A DNA stretch of 64,000 nucleotides from Turbatrix aceti (taxonomy: Eukaryota; Nematoda; Chromadorea; Rhabditida; Panagrolaimidae). Where the stretch lies: contig OZ017767.1 in assembly GCA_963969345.1 (NCBI GenBank), positions 5,732,739 through 5,796,738 on the forward strand, given 5' to 3'. The notes beneath the pieces were generated by a model. It searched no databases. It worked only from the letters and a program-made list of their open reading frames with translations, and was not told the DNA's origin. This document shows positions 33,776-45,500 of the stretch, one piece after another. The number at the start of each line of letters is the position of its first letter. The stretch's first letter is position 1. The translations under genes and the position numbers were made by a program.

Positions 33776-34907
33776 TTACTCCTTCTTTGAGACCCGTACA
33801 GTTCGTCCGCGCAAAGCGTGGAGGTCGATGTCGTCGGGATTCGGCTTCGGTGGCAGCTGGAAGGAAGAAGCACGTTTTTGGTCGGCGACGGTCAACTGCT
33901 GATTGCTCTCGCGCAGAACCGAATACTTCCACAGCGCTGGATGCCTGAAAAAAACGATTCAACCAAAAAACCTTTTTTTTAACTCACTTGGATTTTCCCT
34001 GATAGGCGACCACCCAAAAGTTGTCCTCGTCGGCCGGGCTGCTACTGAGGCGGTCAAAATTGATCAGCTTCGCGTTAGGTCCCTGAGCTCCTTGAGAATC
34101 AGACGGCGTCCCAACTTCTTCCAGCGCCTCGCTGGGCTCGAGGGTGAAATATCCAACGAGAGCGGCCCAATGCGCGCCTTCGCCCTGCCGGTTTGTAGGC
34201 TCGAAATTCTTGTCGCAATCGTAGGGCACGAGAAACACGCCGCCTCCGTTGACGACGTCGATGACCTGATCCTGGGTCGGAAATGACTCGGATTGGAATT
34301 TCCCGAGCCGGAAGAACTCGTTTCCGATGCGCGCCAACCAGTCCGCTAAACAAAGAACAATCTGCCTTAAAAACAAGCCCACCAGGATTTTTTTGTTCGC
34401 GAACGAACACAAACAATTTTTTTAAATTTTGTTCAAAAAATCGAACAAATTGGAACATTTTTGATCGTGTTCACAAACGAACGCGAACACAAATTAAAAA
34501 AATCTGTTTGTGAACTAAAACGAAGAGAAAAAATTGAATTTGTACGCGAACGTTTACAAAACCTTGCCCTGGATCCCACTCTCGACACGAAAACTCAACT
34601 CACAGGAAAACATTTCGCCCATCCTCGTGTACTTGACCATCCTTGCCCAAGCCAGGACATCGTTGAGATCGACCTGATACCGCTCATCTGGCTCGAGTCC
34701 CGCAGCGCGTCCCGCGAGAACGAGTGCCACGAAGCCACACGTCGGACCGTCCTGAATGATCGTCTCGGCGGGGTTCAGAAAGACTCGTCCGACCACCGGT
34801 GATGGGGATTTCTCGACGATCACTTCCATCCGGGTCCACAACAGCGGCCCGCACTTTTCCATCTCCTGGGAGACGACAAGGGAAGGCTGTTGTTGTTCCG
34901 TAGCCAT
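33776..34907 (-). CDS. actmap: Actin maturation protease (ACTMAP / C19orf54 family)
   Basis: Cysteine protease that trims the acetylated N-terminal residue of immature actin. Exons 34604-34907, 33988-34345 and 33776-33944 give 276 residues in frame. The nucleophile motif is DGPTCGFVALVLAG, where Cys follows Gly-Pro-Thr as in the family. The catalytic His is in EGAHWAALVGY. The C-terminal block QGKSKHPALWKYSVLRESNQQL matches the conserved family segment. No signal peptide, consistent with a cytosolic enzyme. The start is 243 bases downstream of the SR-protein stop on the same strand, close enough for an operon. Intron 1 carries the GTTCGCGAAC repeat. Confidence 0.9.
34380..34555. repeat. Dispersed repeat, family B (GTTCGCGAACGAACACAAAC)
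   Basis: Within intron 1 of ACTMAP. Starts TTTGTTCGCGAACGAACAC and ends near AACGAACGCGAACACAAA, so the ends are inverted relative to each other. Confidence 0.6.
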
Positions 34908-35149
34908 GGCCTGTCAAACGACGTCGATGAAGACTCCGGCCATCGATGATCCCCGAAAAAGGTGCTGTGAGGTACTCGCTTCGGATCAGTACCGGACATC
35001 TCGGGTAGCCACGCCCTCCTTCCTTCCGTCTCCAAAGAATAAATTAATCGAAAAGAAAAACAACTCCGTGCCAACAAAAATTAGAGATCGTTAAAGAAAG
35101 ACGAAGTTTGTTTGGTGGGGTGAAAAAAAGGCAGATCCGATGTCAGGGC

Positions 35150-35993
35150 CTAGTGATCGGAAGAAGGGCTGCGAGTCGAGTTGCGCGAGCGAGCAGAACG
35201 GCTTCTGCGGCGAGGAGAACGCGAGCGAGAGCGGGATCGGCTCAGGGGGGATCGGGATCGCGATTGAGGGGAGGAGCTGAAAAGAACAAAAAATGACGCT
35301 TACGATCAGCAGGATTACGGTAACTTACGTTCGACGCCCGTCGCGATTGTCACAGTTTTCAATGAGTCGAATGCGACGACCGTTGATATCGTAGCCCTGG
35401 AGCTTGTCGACGGCGCGCCGAACATCGGAGCGGTTGCTGAAGCAAACAATTGCCGCGTTTGGCTGGGTTTTATGAGCGTCTGCGTAGGTCACGTCTCCGA
35501 CGGTTCTCATGAGGTCTTTCAGGTCCTGCAACGAAAAAAAAGATAATGATGAATAGACCAAAGCATATAAAAACGCTACCTGCCAGGAACAGCGAGTGGA
35601 CAGGTTTTCAACGATCAGGCGATAACGCGTCTGAACGGGAGGACCGTAGCGATCATTTGTCTTGGGAAAGCTCCTGCTGCTGGAGTCATAGGTACGGCGA
35701 TCGCTCTCCCGAGGTGCGCGACGTGAAAGTTCGACGATTACGCGCTCGCCGCAGAGATCACGACCGTTGAGCTCCTCGACTGCGTCCCGAGCGTCGCGAT
35801 AGTCACCGAATTCCTGGAAAGTTCACGTAGCCTAAAAAAATCGACAAAAAAAAACTAACAAAAAACTTACGATGAATCCGAACCCGCTTTTCAAGACAAC
35901 ATCCCGGATTTTGCCATAACCACGGAAAAAGTCTTCGACATCACGCTCGGTGGCTCGCGATGGCAACCGACCGATGTAGACTCGAGAAGACAT
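35150..35993 (-). CDS. SR splicing factor with two RRMs (SRSF4/5/6 type)
   Basis: Binds exonic enhancers and recruits the spliceosome. Exons 35871-35993, 35580-35813, 35329-35525 and 35150-35276 give 226 residues in frame. RRM1 (1-70) has [20 protein letters not shown] and [26 protein letters not shown]2 (about 105-180) has [22 protein letters not shown], the SWQDLKD heptapeptide that defines the two-RRM SR subfamily, and [16 protein letters not shown]. The last exon is the RS domain ([20 protein letters not shown]). It is shorter than vertebrate relatives because the RS tail is only about 40 residues. Nematode rsp-1 and rsp-2 are the likely relatives. Confidence 0.93.
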
Positions 35994-36256
35994 AATTATT
36001 ACAGCGCGACAAAAAAACGGAATACGCGACAGTCGTCAGACCGTTTCTTTCCCTGTGACGCTATAAATAATGCTGCAAGAACTCTCCTGGTATGACGACA
36101 ACCGGGAATGAAGAATGCAAAAACAACCGGTCATCCAACCCGTAGAAATGAAAGTTGAGAATGAGAATGCATTCTTTCAAATATAATTTTCGCGCCAGGA
36201 GGCACAAATTTGGAGCTTTGAGAATGAAAATTTTCACGGGCCCGCGGGTAATTTTT

Positions 36257-38173
36257 ATGGCGCGTGTTAGGCCTCTTTTAGCATTATCCAGGACAGTATC
36301 TTCATCGGTGGCACAATGCCGACGACCTGTCGTATTGGGCATCGAAACCAGGTGACCTAGATGTTTTTATAAAAAAAATTAATCCGAAAAAAGTTCAGCT
36401 GCGACGACACGGCTGTTGCGATTGTTTCCGCAGACAAGTCCGTGCTTTCGAGCCAGAGATTTGTCGATAGGAGTATACAAGACCGCTTCGGAGGGATCAT
36501 GCCTCTGCTGTCGGCGATGCAGCACCGCAACTACCTGCAAAGGCTCATCGAAGCCGCGCTGGACGAAGCCGGGTGCCGGGCTGCGGATCTCGACGCTGTG
36601 GCTGTCACGACTCGTCCTGGACTCGTGATTTGCCTGAAGACGGGGATCGAGAAGGCTCTCGAAGTCGCGAGAGAAGGCCGCATTCCTCTTGTGCCGGTGC
36701 ATCATATGCGGGCCCATGCGTTGGCTGCGAGGCTCACGGATGGTGGGTTTTTGTCCTGTCAGGGGACATTTTGGAAATTTTTTATAAAAATTTGCCAAAA
36801 AGTTGTTTTTACTATAAAAATGTCTCAGACAGGTGAATTTTACGGTAGAAACTTTTCATGGCACTTTTTGGCAAAATTTCACAAAGAATTCCCAAAATGT
36901 CGCTCCGAGACATTCTCTGGGGCTGAAAAGAGTCCAGTTTGCTTACAGAAGTCAACTATCCGTTTGTGACCCTATTGATAAGCGGAGGACACTGCATCAT
37001 CGCATTGGTCCTCGGACCAGAGCATTTCGAAGTCCTGGGCATCGGGGAAGAATCCTCGCCAGGTGAGTGCATCGACAAGGTGGCCAGAAGCGCCGGAATA
37101 TCCTCTACTTCACGCCACATCGGCGCTGAGGTAGAAAAACTCGCGGCACTGCTGCCAGACATCCGACAAGTCGACACGTTTGACATCCGTCCCCCGAAAT
37201 CGAGATTTGCGGATTTTAACTTCGCGGGAATCAAGAATTCCTATCTTCTGCGTTTCGCTTCCGGCAGAACAGTCGAACCCGAGCAGTTGCCAGCTTTTTG
37301 TGCTGGATTGCAATTTCACGTCGCGGCTCATCTCTGCCGGAAACTGCACGTCGCTTTTTCGTTTCTGGACCGAGAGAAGGTCGGCACGTCGAAGACCCTC
37401 GTGGTCTCCGGCGGCGTGGCTGCCAATGCGGCTATCCTGAATGCCATCTCGCGAATCAGCGCTCATCATGGGTACGCGGTCGTCTCCCCGCCAGGTGAAC
37501 TGTGCTCTGACAATGGAGAGATGATTGCCTGGGCTGGGGTTGAGATTTTGAATCAACGGTAGGTTATGGCGTTTTTTATTCGAAGCAGTGTTCCAAGTTG
37601 GAGAAAAAGCGATTTCGACTCGAAAATGTCAAATCTTTGACTCAGAATCGACTCATTTTGACCAAAATTCGACTCATTTTTACCATTTTTATCGATTCAA
37701 AAATTTTTTTTATAGAAAATGCACAAAAAAACGTAGACAATTTTTAGCATGAATGAATTTTTAACAAAAAATACTCAAAATTGATAAAAATAGTTAATTT
37801 TACCTAAAAAAAAGGTACATTTTCTTCAAATTTACCGAAGTCGACTTTTCTGAAAAAAAAATAATCGATTTCGGCTATCAATTCTCGACGGAGTCCGTTA
37901 AACACTGATTCAACGGTCGAATCAAATAAAAATGGTTTCAGCCCGCCCTCACCATCCGTGATCCCCCACCTCGACCTGCCCCCATCGATCTATGCCGTGG
38001 CACGCGAACCCATCGGCGGCAACGATCTTCGAGCTCGGATGCACGCCTCTGAATTCAAACCCGACCGTAAACTGAAGTCGTCCTCCCTGCTGAAATCCCC
38101 CAACGGCCGTCTCAGCTTCTCCGGCAAAACCGTGCCCATGTCCCCCTCGCTCCAAACGGCCACGGCAAACTAG
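36257..38173 (+). CDS. osgepl1: OSGEPL1 / Qri7, mitochondrial t6A tRNA-modification enzyme
   Basis: Kae1/TsaD-family enzyme that transfers threonylcarbamoyl to A37 of mitochondrial tRNAs. Exons 36257-36351, 36399-36742, 36949-37558 and 37942-38173 give 426 residues in frame. The N-terminus is Arg/Ser-rich without acids (MARVRPLLALSRTVSSS), a likely mitochondrial targeting peptide. Family motifs are LGIETSCDDTAVAIV, PVHHMRAHALAARL (metal-binding His pair), FVTLLISGGHC, LVVSGGVAANAAI and CSDNGEMIAWAG. The 206-base intron 2 is mostly a foldback repeat, and intron 3 mostly a family C repeat. Upstream it diverges from the SR gene, with 263 bases between the start codons. Confidence 0.93.
36765..36905. 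repeat. Foldback element, family A (short copy filling an intron)
   Basis: Ends GACATTTTGGAAATT and AATTCCCAAAATGTC are inverted. Inside, TTTGCCAAAAAGT and ACTTTTTGGCAAAATT pair, and CAGGTGAATTTTACGG matches the 32.5 kb copy. It makes up most of OSGEPL1 intron 2. Confidence 0.75.
37600..37910. repeat. Dispersed intronic repeat, family C (copy 3)
   Basis: In OSGEPL1 intron 3. Landmarks TTTTTTTTATAGAAAATGCAC, AAACGTAGACAATTTTTAGC, TACATTTTCTTCAAAT, GAAGTCGACTTTTCTGAAA and GACGGAGTCCG occur in the same order as the other two copies. Confidence 0.75.
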
Positions 38174-38715
38174 GCCATTTTGTTTTTCAAAAAAAAAATT
38201 GTTTTGACTTTTGAATTTTTCATCTTCGGGTACGATCCATACAAGTTTTTGACAAAAGCAATTTGACAACAGAAATAATAGCTATTTTGTGTGGCGGAGA
38301 ATCGGTACAGAGTGGAAAAGACGACGGGCATCGGGAATTGAAGAGATGAGTGGGGGCCTGGTTCTGGTTCACCTGTGAGGGGGGCGCTAAAGCTCTAGCA
38401 ACGCAGGGCCCACTGGGCCTGGGTGAGGGAGGAAAATAATTCAAAATTGAGCGACAAGCCGTTCTGCTGACTGAGTGAGGCTCGTGGACGGCTGCTGCCT
38501 ACGAAAACTTAACAGGAAATTGTGTTGTGTCTTGGAGGGAAAAAAATAAATCTGGCGCAAGGGAGTACAGTACAGTGCGGCAGTCAGTGGCGAGCGACGA
38601 AAATCATCTCGGAGATGGGTTGATTGGGCGTCTGATAAAGAGACCTGTCTTGAAGCGCGCTTGGATTGCGGTATGGGCTTGTTTCGTGTTTGTGTTGTTC
38701 GTTGTCGGTCACGGA
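38174..38715. other. Convergent spacer, OSGEPL1 (+) and unc-76 (-)
   Basis: 542 bases that must hold two 3' UTRs. No gene seen. Confidence 0.5.
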
Positions 38716-41700
38716 TCACGGGGCTATCATGGACGTCTCCGTGGAAGGGCACACAACTGAAAACAGGTGAAAACGTGATTATACCTGGCTGGAAGAAAAA
38801 AAAATAAACAAACCGTTGAGGATGTAATCTGTGAGTAAAGACGGCATCTGCGGGCTGTCTTCGTTGATGGCTTCCAGAACTGAAAAACAAATTCGCGATT
38901 AACAGTTGAACAGCCGTTTTTTTGTTCGCGAACAAACACGATCTTTTTATTCGAAAAATTAAATTTTGTTCGATAAACCGAACAAATGCGAATATTTTTG
39001 ACCGCGTTCACGAACAAACAACGAACAGATTTTTTTAGTCAATTGTGCGAAATTGTGTTCGTCCGAGTAAAAAAACTAAAAACTGGAGGTGATATTTGCA
39101 ATTTTCTTGTCAAATAACAAATTTTGACACTGTTTCCTCGTTTTTTTGTTTGTTTTATGAGTTCAAAAATTTTTACAGTGTTCGCGAACGATTTTAAGAA
39201 AAATTTGTTTACAAACAAACGCGAACAGAAAAAAATCAAATTTTTTTTCGCGAATGCACACGAAAGAACGCGAACGTTCGTCTATCTCCAAAACTCACTT
39301 TTAATCATGGATTCGAGAGTGGGAACGTCCCAGACAGTGCTGTGCTCGTCAAATGGAATGGAAGCGGTCATGAACTGACTCGATGGCTGATTGCTGCTGT
39401 CGAGCTTCGCGAGGAGCTTTTTCTTCTTCCCACTTTTCTCGTGCTTCCGCCTCGCCTCCTGGATGTTGACGAGGAGCGTGATGAACTTGTTCTTCACTTC
39501 CTTCTCGTACACCTGTTCATCCCGGCACGCGAGTTCGCTGACGAGCTCCGCGTTGTAGACCATGATGAGTTGCTCCATCTCTGCCATGAGCGCGAGCAGC
39601 TGGCAGTGGGGGAGGCGGGAGAGCTCCTCTGCAGTCACGGTAAGTGCCTGGTTCTTGATTTTGTATTCCGCGTCTGAGTCGTGCTGGCTCGAAGAGGTGA
39701 AAGGTGAACGCATGGACGAGTACATAGAATCGACAGATTCGAGTGTACGGTCCGTGTTCATGGAATGCATAAGATCGCAGGTCTGCATGATCTCGTCGAT
39801 TTCTTCAATCACCTGGTCGGCTGACACAGGTGGCGCGTCGGCGTGGAGTGTAGACTGCTGGGAAATGAGCTGATGCAGGTCGAGGGACTGCCGCATCGTT
39901 TCTTCCTCATCGCTGGGATCGTAGCCTGCGTCAGAAGGCGCGGATTCCCGTCGAGCAGAGGAAGACGACGAAGACAAGTTGAGCGCTTCTATCTGATTTT
40001 TACGGATCTGAGAAGACGAAAAATCTAGTGGAAGGATGTTTCCATAGTTGCCCGTGAGCGTCCACCACACCTGGCTCTCGGACATGATCTCGTCCTGGGT
40101 ACGGATCTGGACAGGAGCCATGTGGGTCGTGTTCTGTCCGAGGTCTTTGAGCGCGTGATTCACTTTCTGGTCGAAGCACTCGACGAGGTCCTCGAGCGAG
40201 CAGGAAAGCTTAGACTCGGGGTCTGTGTCGGAGTCGGAGTCGCCCCGACGTGAATTGTTGTTATTGGACGAGTCCTTGATCAAGTTGAGGACGGTCTTGG
40301 CGCCTTCGACGCGGGCTTCGACGCTGCCTTCTTCCCTGAAAAAAATTTTTTTTAGCAGGCCTAGTAAATAAATAAAATAAATCCGAGCTTTGAACTCCTC
40401 AACAAAAAAAGAAGCGCCCCTCCCGAAACATGACATGTCGGAACGCCGCCGCACGAGTCAATACGCCCTGGGTAGCAGGGACCAAGTCCCGATGCATGGC
40501 ATCCATCCACCCCAACCCCCCCAAGACAGCGCTGCACATCTCCCGTCTCCGATGACGACCAGCTGGGCCGCAGCCGGCAGCAGCACGCTCGGGAATGAAT
40601 CTGCTGTGCCAACTTTTATGTTGACAAAAAAAAAGACAAAAAAAGTCTCAGCCGGCTTCGACGAGTGTCAAAGTGATTTTTTGACAGCGCAAACAGTCTT
40701 TTGAGATTTATGAGCCCAAATGGGGAGTGGACAGCGGGTCAGACGAAAAATAAGAAGCATCCGGGTCGTCTTCGGCCCGTCCAAATGACCGACAACAGCC
40801 AGTTAAGTGCCACCGCCAGAGTCAAACTAATTAAATATTGCCCCGGGATGCAATGCGAAAAAAACACCGGTACTGGAACTGATGAAACGAGGCCACAAAG
40901 AAGTCTCATACTAGCGTCTGCCTTCTTTCTTGAGGACCGGCAATGGCCATGGTGCCCTTTGACGCCACAAACAGCCATTTGCACGCAAAGTCATGTGAAC
41001 AATCGCCCAAATGCGCCTAATGCTTTTCTTTTTCTGGAAGTGCTCAACGGAAGAAGGCAAATGCGCGTATAAAAACATCCCCGAGCACAAAAATGGACGA
41101 CAATGAGACAAATTGTGTACGTATGTACCCCAAATGTGGCTCTCGCGCGTGGCACACCATAAACAGAGGCCAAAAAGGCTTTAATCGAAGCGAGATCATT
41201 GGCACTCTTTGCAGGGAGAGAGAAATGACGCGGAAAACAGGCCGGAAAGTTGTGTGATTGCCCCGAGTGTGCCTCGCTGCTGCTGCCTCCAGGCGCCTCC
41301 CTCAATTCAACTCGCATAGGAATTCTCAACCGTGAAACAACTTTTTTTTTGAGAGTGAGAACAATTAAATCTGTTTTGTTGTCCTACGAATCATCGAAGA
41401 CAAAAGAAATACATGACAGAGGGCAGAATGCAGCTGTTTGAAAAAAAACAATGGATAAACCCCCAAAAAGTTATTGGAGCACTCCGGAAGAGTCCAACGA
41501 ACCATCAATCTCGAACGAGAACGAGAACGACGGAATCCATTGTACAGCAAAGTTGGTCATGAGACAAGTCAGTCAGACTGCACTCGAAAATATTCATAAG
41601 GCTTCTGAGAAAAAAATGTGGGGGGAGATAAAACAAACATGAATTCTCGAGTTATACGGCATTTTGAATGAACTAGAGTCCAAAAAAAGTCTTTGAATGA

Positions 41701-42528
41701 CGCAAACTTCCATTGACGATACACACCTTTACGATCAGTTAATTGGCGAACCCGTACTGCAATTACTCAAGTTCCGGCACTGAATCACCTCCTGCGCGAT
41801 TTTTAAACGAGCAATTCACGAATTCCACTCGTTGGACGAAACTGAAGAGTTCAAAACAAGACAGAAGTCCCAAAAGTTCCCGCTTTTACGACAAAAAAAA
41901 GGTTGTAAAGCCACAGTGCAGCCAGTGCGATCAAAAGCAAGCCGCGCCCTAGATCGCCTAAGGTCCTCCGACCATCTGGAAGCCACTGCCCGGGAACACA
42001 CCCTTTCACATTCGTTATAAAATATAATATAAAAAGCAACAGAGTAAAAAAAAGATAAATCACGGGAAACCTGATCACCTGCAAATGGACGCGCCGCGCC
42101 GCCCGAGCGAGTCTGAATTCCTTCGTGTGTTTTTTTTCGTGCTCTGTCATGAAACATCAAAAAGAGGGGGGAAGGGTGGGATCACCTGTCAGGACCGTCG
42201 ACAACAGCGACTAATCATCGCACCTGTCAACAAGAGGGCGTCGCAACCAACCGGCCAAGAAAGGGGGGCGCTCAAAAAAAATTGACCCCCCGTGACGTGA
42301 TCTGTCGATCATCCCGAACAACCAACAACTGTTGCTATAGCTGATCATCCATTCCCGCGCGTGAAAAAAAAATACAGCTCAATCCTTGCATTGATTTTCA
42401 GGCTGCCATGAATGCTGCCGTAGACTCACTCACCTGTCATCAAAGTCTTCCTCGACCTGAGCAAGGGGCACATCGGGTATCATCAGCTCGCTGTCGTTCA
42501 TGTCTGTAGCTGTCGTTGTACCAACCAT
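38716..42528 (-). CDS. unc-76: UNC-76 / FEZ family kinesin-1 adaptor
   Basis: Axonal transport adaptor needed for axon bundling and outgrowth. Exons 42434-42528, 39299-40335, about 38814-38879 and 38716-38756 give about 412 residues in frame (403 from the Met at 42501). Diagnostic motifs are QIRTQDEIMSESQVWWTLTG followed by NYGNILPLDFS, a central coiled coil (LMAEMEQLIMVYNAELVSEL), and the family C-terminus MPSLLTDYILNVVCP. Compared with human FEZ1, which stops right after CPT, there are about nine extra residues. The first intron is 2.1 kb and the upstream spacer is over 5 kb, as often seen for neuronal genes with large control regions. Intron 3 holds several family B repeat segments. Confidence 0.94.
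38915..39292. repeat. Dispersed repeat, family B (multiple segments)
   Basis: Most of the 410-base unc-76 intron. Contains TTGTTCGCGAACAAACAC, GTTCACGAACAAACAACGAAC, GTGTTCGCGAACG and CGCGAACGTTCG at intervals on both strands. Confidence 0.65.
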
Positions 42529-45500
42529 TTGACAGGGTAGAAAGATAGGCGATGAAGATGATCAGGCGACGGACGGCACGCCGAAGAAGTCACCGGATGG
42601 CTACTGGCACGACCACAGGTTTAGCTACCGCCACGGAGGCTGGTCTGGTCCTCTGAATCGAGCGAGTCCTAGAAAATGAAGCCAATTTGCAGAAGATCGC
42701 GTATACGCACGCCAACATAAGACAGAACCCGAGAATATCGTTTTAAAAAAAAACACAAACATGACAAAGTGGAATTCCAAAAAAAATTCTGCACACTCGT
42801 ACTTTCGCAATTTAAAAAATTTATAAATTGCTAAAATTGCGCAAAAACGAGTTTTCACAGTTGCAACGAAAAATACTTCTCGACTACATTGCAAAGAAGA
42901 GTGAGTGACGGGTCGGATCACCTCTTTCCAGCATTCAACATTGCGTCGAACAAAAACAAATGCACGGATGTAAGTATTATAAAAACAAGGCAACTCCTGC
43001 GGTAACAGTTGCTCAAACCGAACAAGCAAGCTTGGGATAAAGCTCACCTCACGGATTTTATGTCCTCGAACAAATCCAATTCGTCGGTCGCCCGAGCGCG
43101 CAAAAGATCCACTTTATGGGAGTTCCACTTGTTCACAGACAATAAAAAACACATACCACTTTTCAAAAACTCGGGAAGACTGAGTGAGGCGAGGCTGAGG
43201 TCGAATAACACACGCTCGGAAAAAAAAGCGAGTGCAGAGTCCGGAGTCCGGAAGGATCGATTCGGTACGAAAGTCGACTTTCACGCCACCCGGGACGACG
43301 AGGTCGACTCGACCGACCTTCTAACCGGCTGACGAGACAAAAAGGCTAGGGAAACCGCGTGAAAGGGAAAAAATGATGGTCATCGACACCTGTTGCATGT
43401 CACCGGGCGACAAAGAGAGAAGGGCGCGACGTGGTTTGTTATCCCACGGATTTGTCTGATTTTTGAAAAACCCAAAACGACAGCTGGATAAAGGATAAAA
43501 GTCAGATCGCGTTCAATCGTGTAAGATCGCCTTTTCAAGTGTCAAAAAAGAAAGCCGCGAACAATTGAATTGCGCGACGTGAACCAAGCACTCGAAACCA
43601 AACACGATCATCGACGCATGTTAGCCCCTACCTGAATTTCGCGTTTGCACAAAAAAGGGAACGCGCAACGACGAAGAGAAAGAAAAAACAGTGTTGTTGA
43701 AGAATCTCCTTTTTGGCGGCTTTGCGCTGACTCACGAGGCACTCAAATGTAAGCGTAGGATGTCTTATCGCTTGTTATTCCAGGCCAGCGTGAGAGCACT
43801 GATAACCGACGTGTTTCCTCGCATCCAGGTTGGAAAAAAACACGCATGACATTCGCGGCTCCCTGCTAACATAGCGGCAAAGACCAAAAAAAGCAGCGCC
43901 GCTTCAAACACGGAAAAACGAGCCTGAGCTCCGGAAAACCAATCCGAGGAGCAGTAAATCATTGGCTTTGTCAGTAAGTGGGCTCAAAAAACAAAACCAG
44001 GAACCACAAACCACCACGCAGAGCAGATAACGCGGACTGGGCGCAGAAGCACAGGAGCGTCGAGTTCTGTTCGTTGTTCGCCAGCGGCGGCAGCAGCGCC
44101 AAGTAGAGCCTGGGCGAGAAGTCGTCTCGTCGTCGTCGTCGTCGGCTGCACTCTCGCCCGCGCCGCTGCTTGGCTTGCTAGCTCGCTTGTCCGGTCACTA
44201 AGGCAGTGGCGGCGGTGGCGGCGGTGGCGACGAGAGACGATGATGACTCCGGCGACGACAAACGCCGCAAACGCGGTAGACCCCATCGTGCGTAGTGCCG
44301 AGGAATGCCGCACGCTACGGCGGCGCGAAAGAGGTCATTTGCTCATTGTGCAACGGCAACAACGCTCGACTTGACTCAACCAACTCCGCCGCCGCCGGGA
44401 GAAGCCAGTGGATATTACCCCCAACCGAGCTGGGTGGCCCCTCCTAAATGAGATGCAACAAAACAGCCGCGGGCGCGGCCTCGCTCAATTTGGGGCCCTG
44501 CACTCACTCACTTTATTTTTTACAGTCCAGCCTTGCTCCAAAAACCTAGGGGACGATGACATGGATTCAATCGAAGCCAAAAAAGACCGGACCAGACCGG
44601 ACCGGACGCTCGAAATTAAACTGGCCGCTGGCTGACAGCTGGGGTCGAAGAGAAGTGGCCATCTGCGAGGGTGTCCTGGCTGGCGCAATTGCACGCCTGT
44701 CCTGTCAACGAGCCGCCGCAAACAAGTTCAGGAACTCATCCGACCTCTCAGGCTGTCAGCAGTCCAAAACTCTCGATATTGCGGTTTTGGGGGGGAGGAC
44801 GCGGCCACGGCCAGAGCCATCCATGCACGGTCGATAGAACGGACCCACAGACCTCGACGCTGACTGGCAAGACGCAGAGCTGCTGACAAAAAGACAAAAA
44901 ACGACGGTTTCCATGAATGAAATAATAACCTGCACCCCTCCTACAACAGAAGTGCAAAAACGCGAATGATGGCCACTGGCGACCGGAAGGAGCGACAATG
45001 TAGTAATAGCTGGCGGCACTAACATAAGCTTTGTGCTCCTCCTGTCGTCCGCTGCCCAATTGGGACAACCCGTGTAAGGCCAAAAAGTGCAGTTCATTGC
45101 ATTGTCGCAAGTCGCAATTTCATTTCATTTGCTGGCTACGGCCAGATCGAAGGCGCATCTATCCATCCGTCAATCACTGCTTTCAGCCAGTCTTCTGACC
45201 CCAGAGCCCAGCTCATCCCTCAACGTCAACTCAGACTCCCTACGGAGAGGTGGGACGTGTTACTCAACAACCCAACTCTACATCTTTGGTCTCTGAGATC
45301 GCCAAAAAAAAAGAAAGAAAAAAAGCTGGGTGAACCGGAAACGAGAAGAAAAGTCTGCAGAAGGACACGATTTGGCGACACGATACTTGAGAACGACGCG
45401 CGCGCCGTCCGTCCCCCATAAAACAACGTACAACGTCGGAACGAGGATACAAACTGGGATTGGATGACTCGAGGGCGGCCGGGTAAACGAACATGCACGA

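Noticed and set aside
33120..33790. Overlapping plus-strand frames opposite the small orphan and ACTMAP end
   Set aside because: Shadows of GC-rich minus-strand sequence; no independent support.
43984..44313. Minus-strand frame starting with a hydrophobic stretch
   Set aside because: Composition is driven by GTC/GGC triplet runs; no acceptor, partner exon or recognisable domain.
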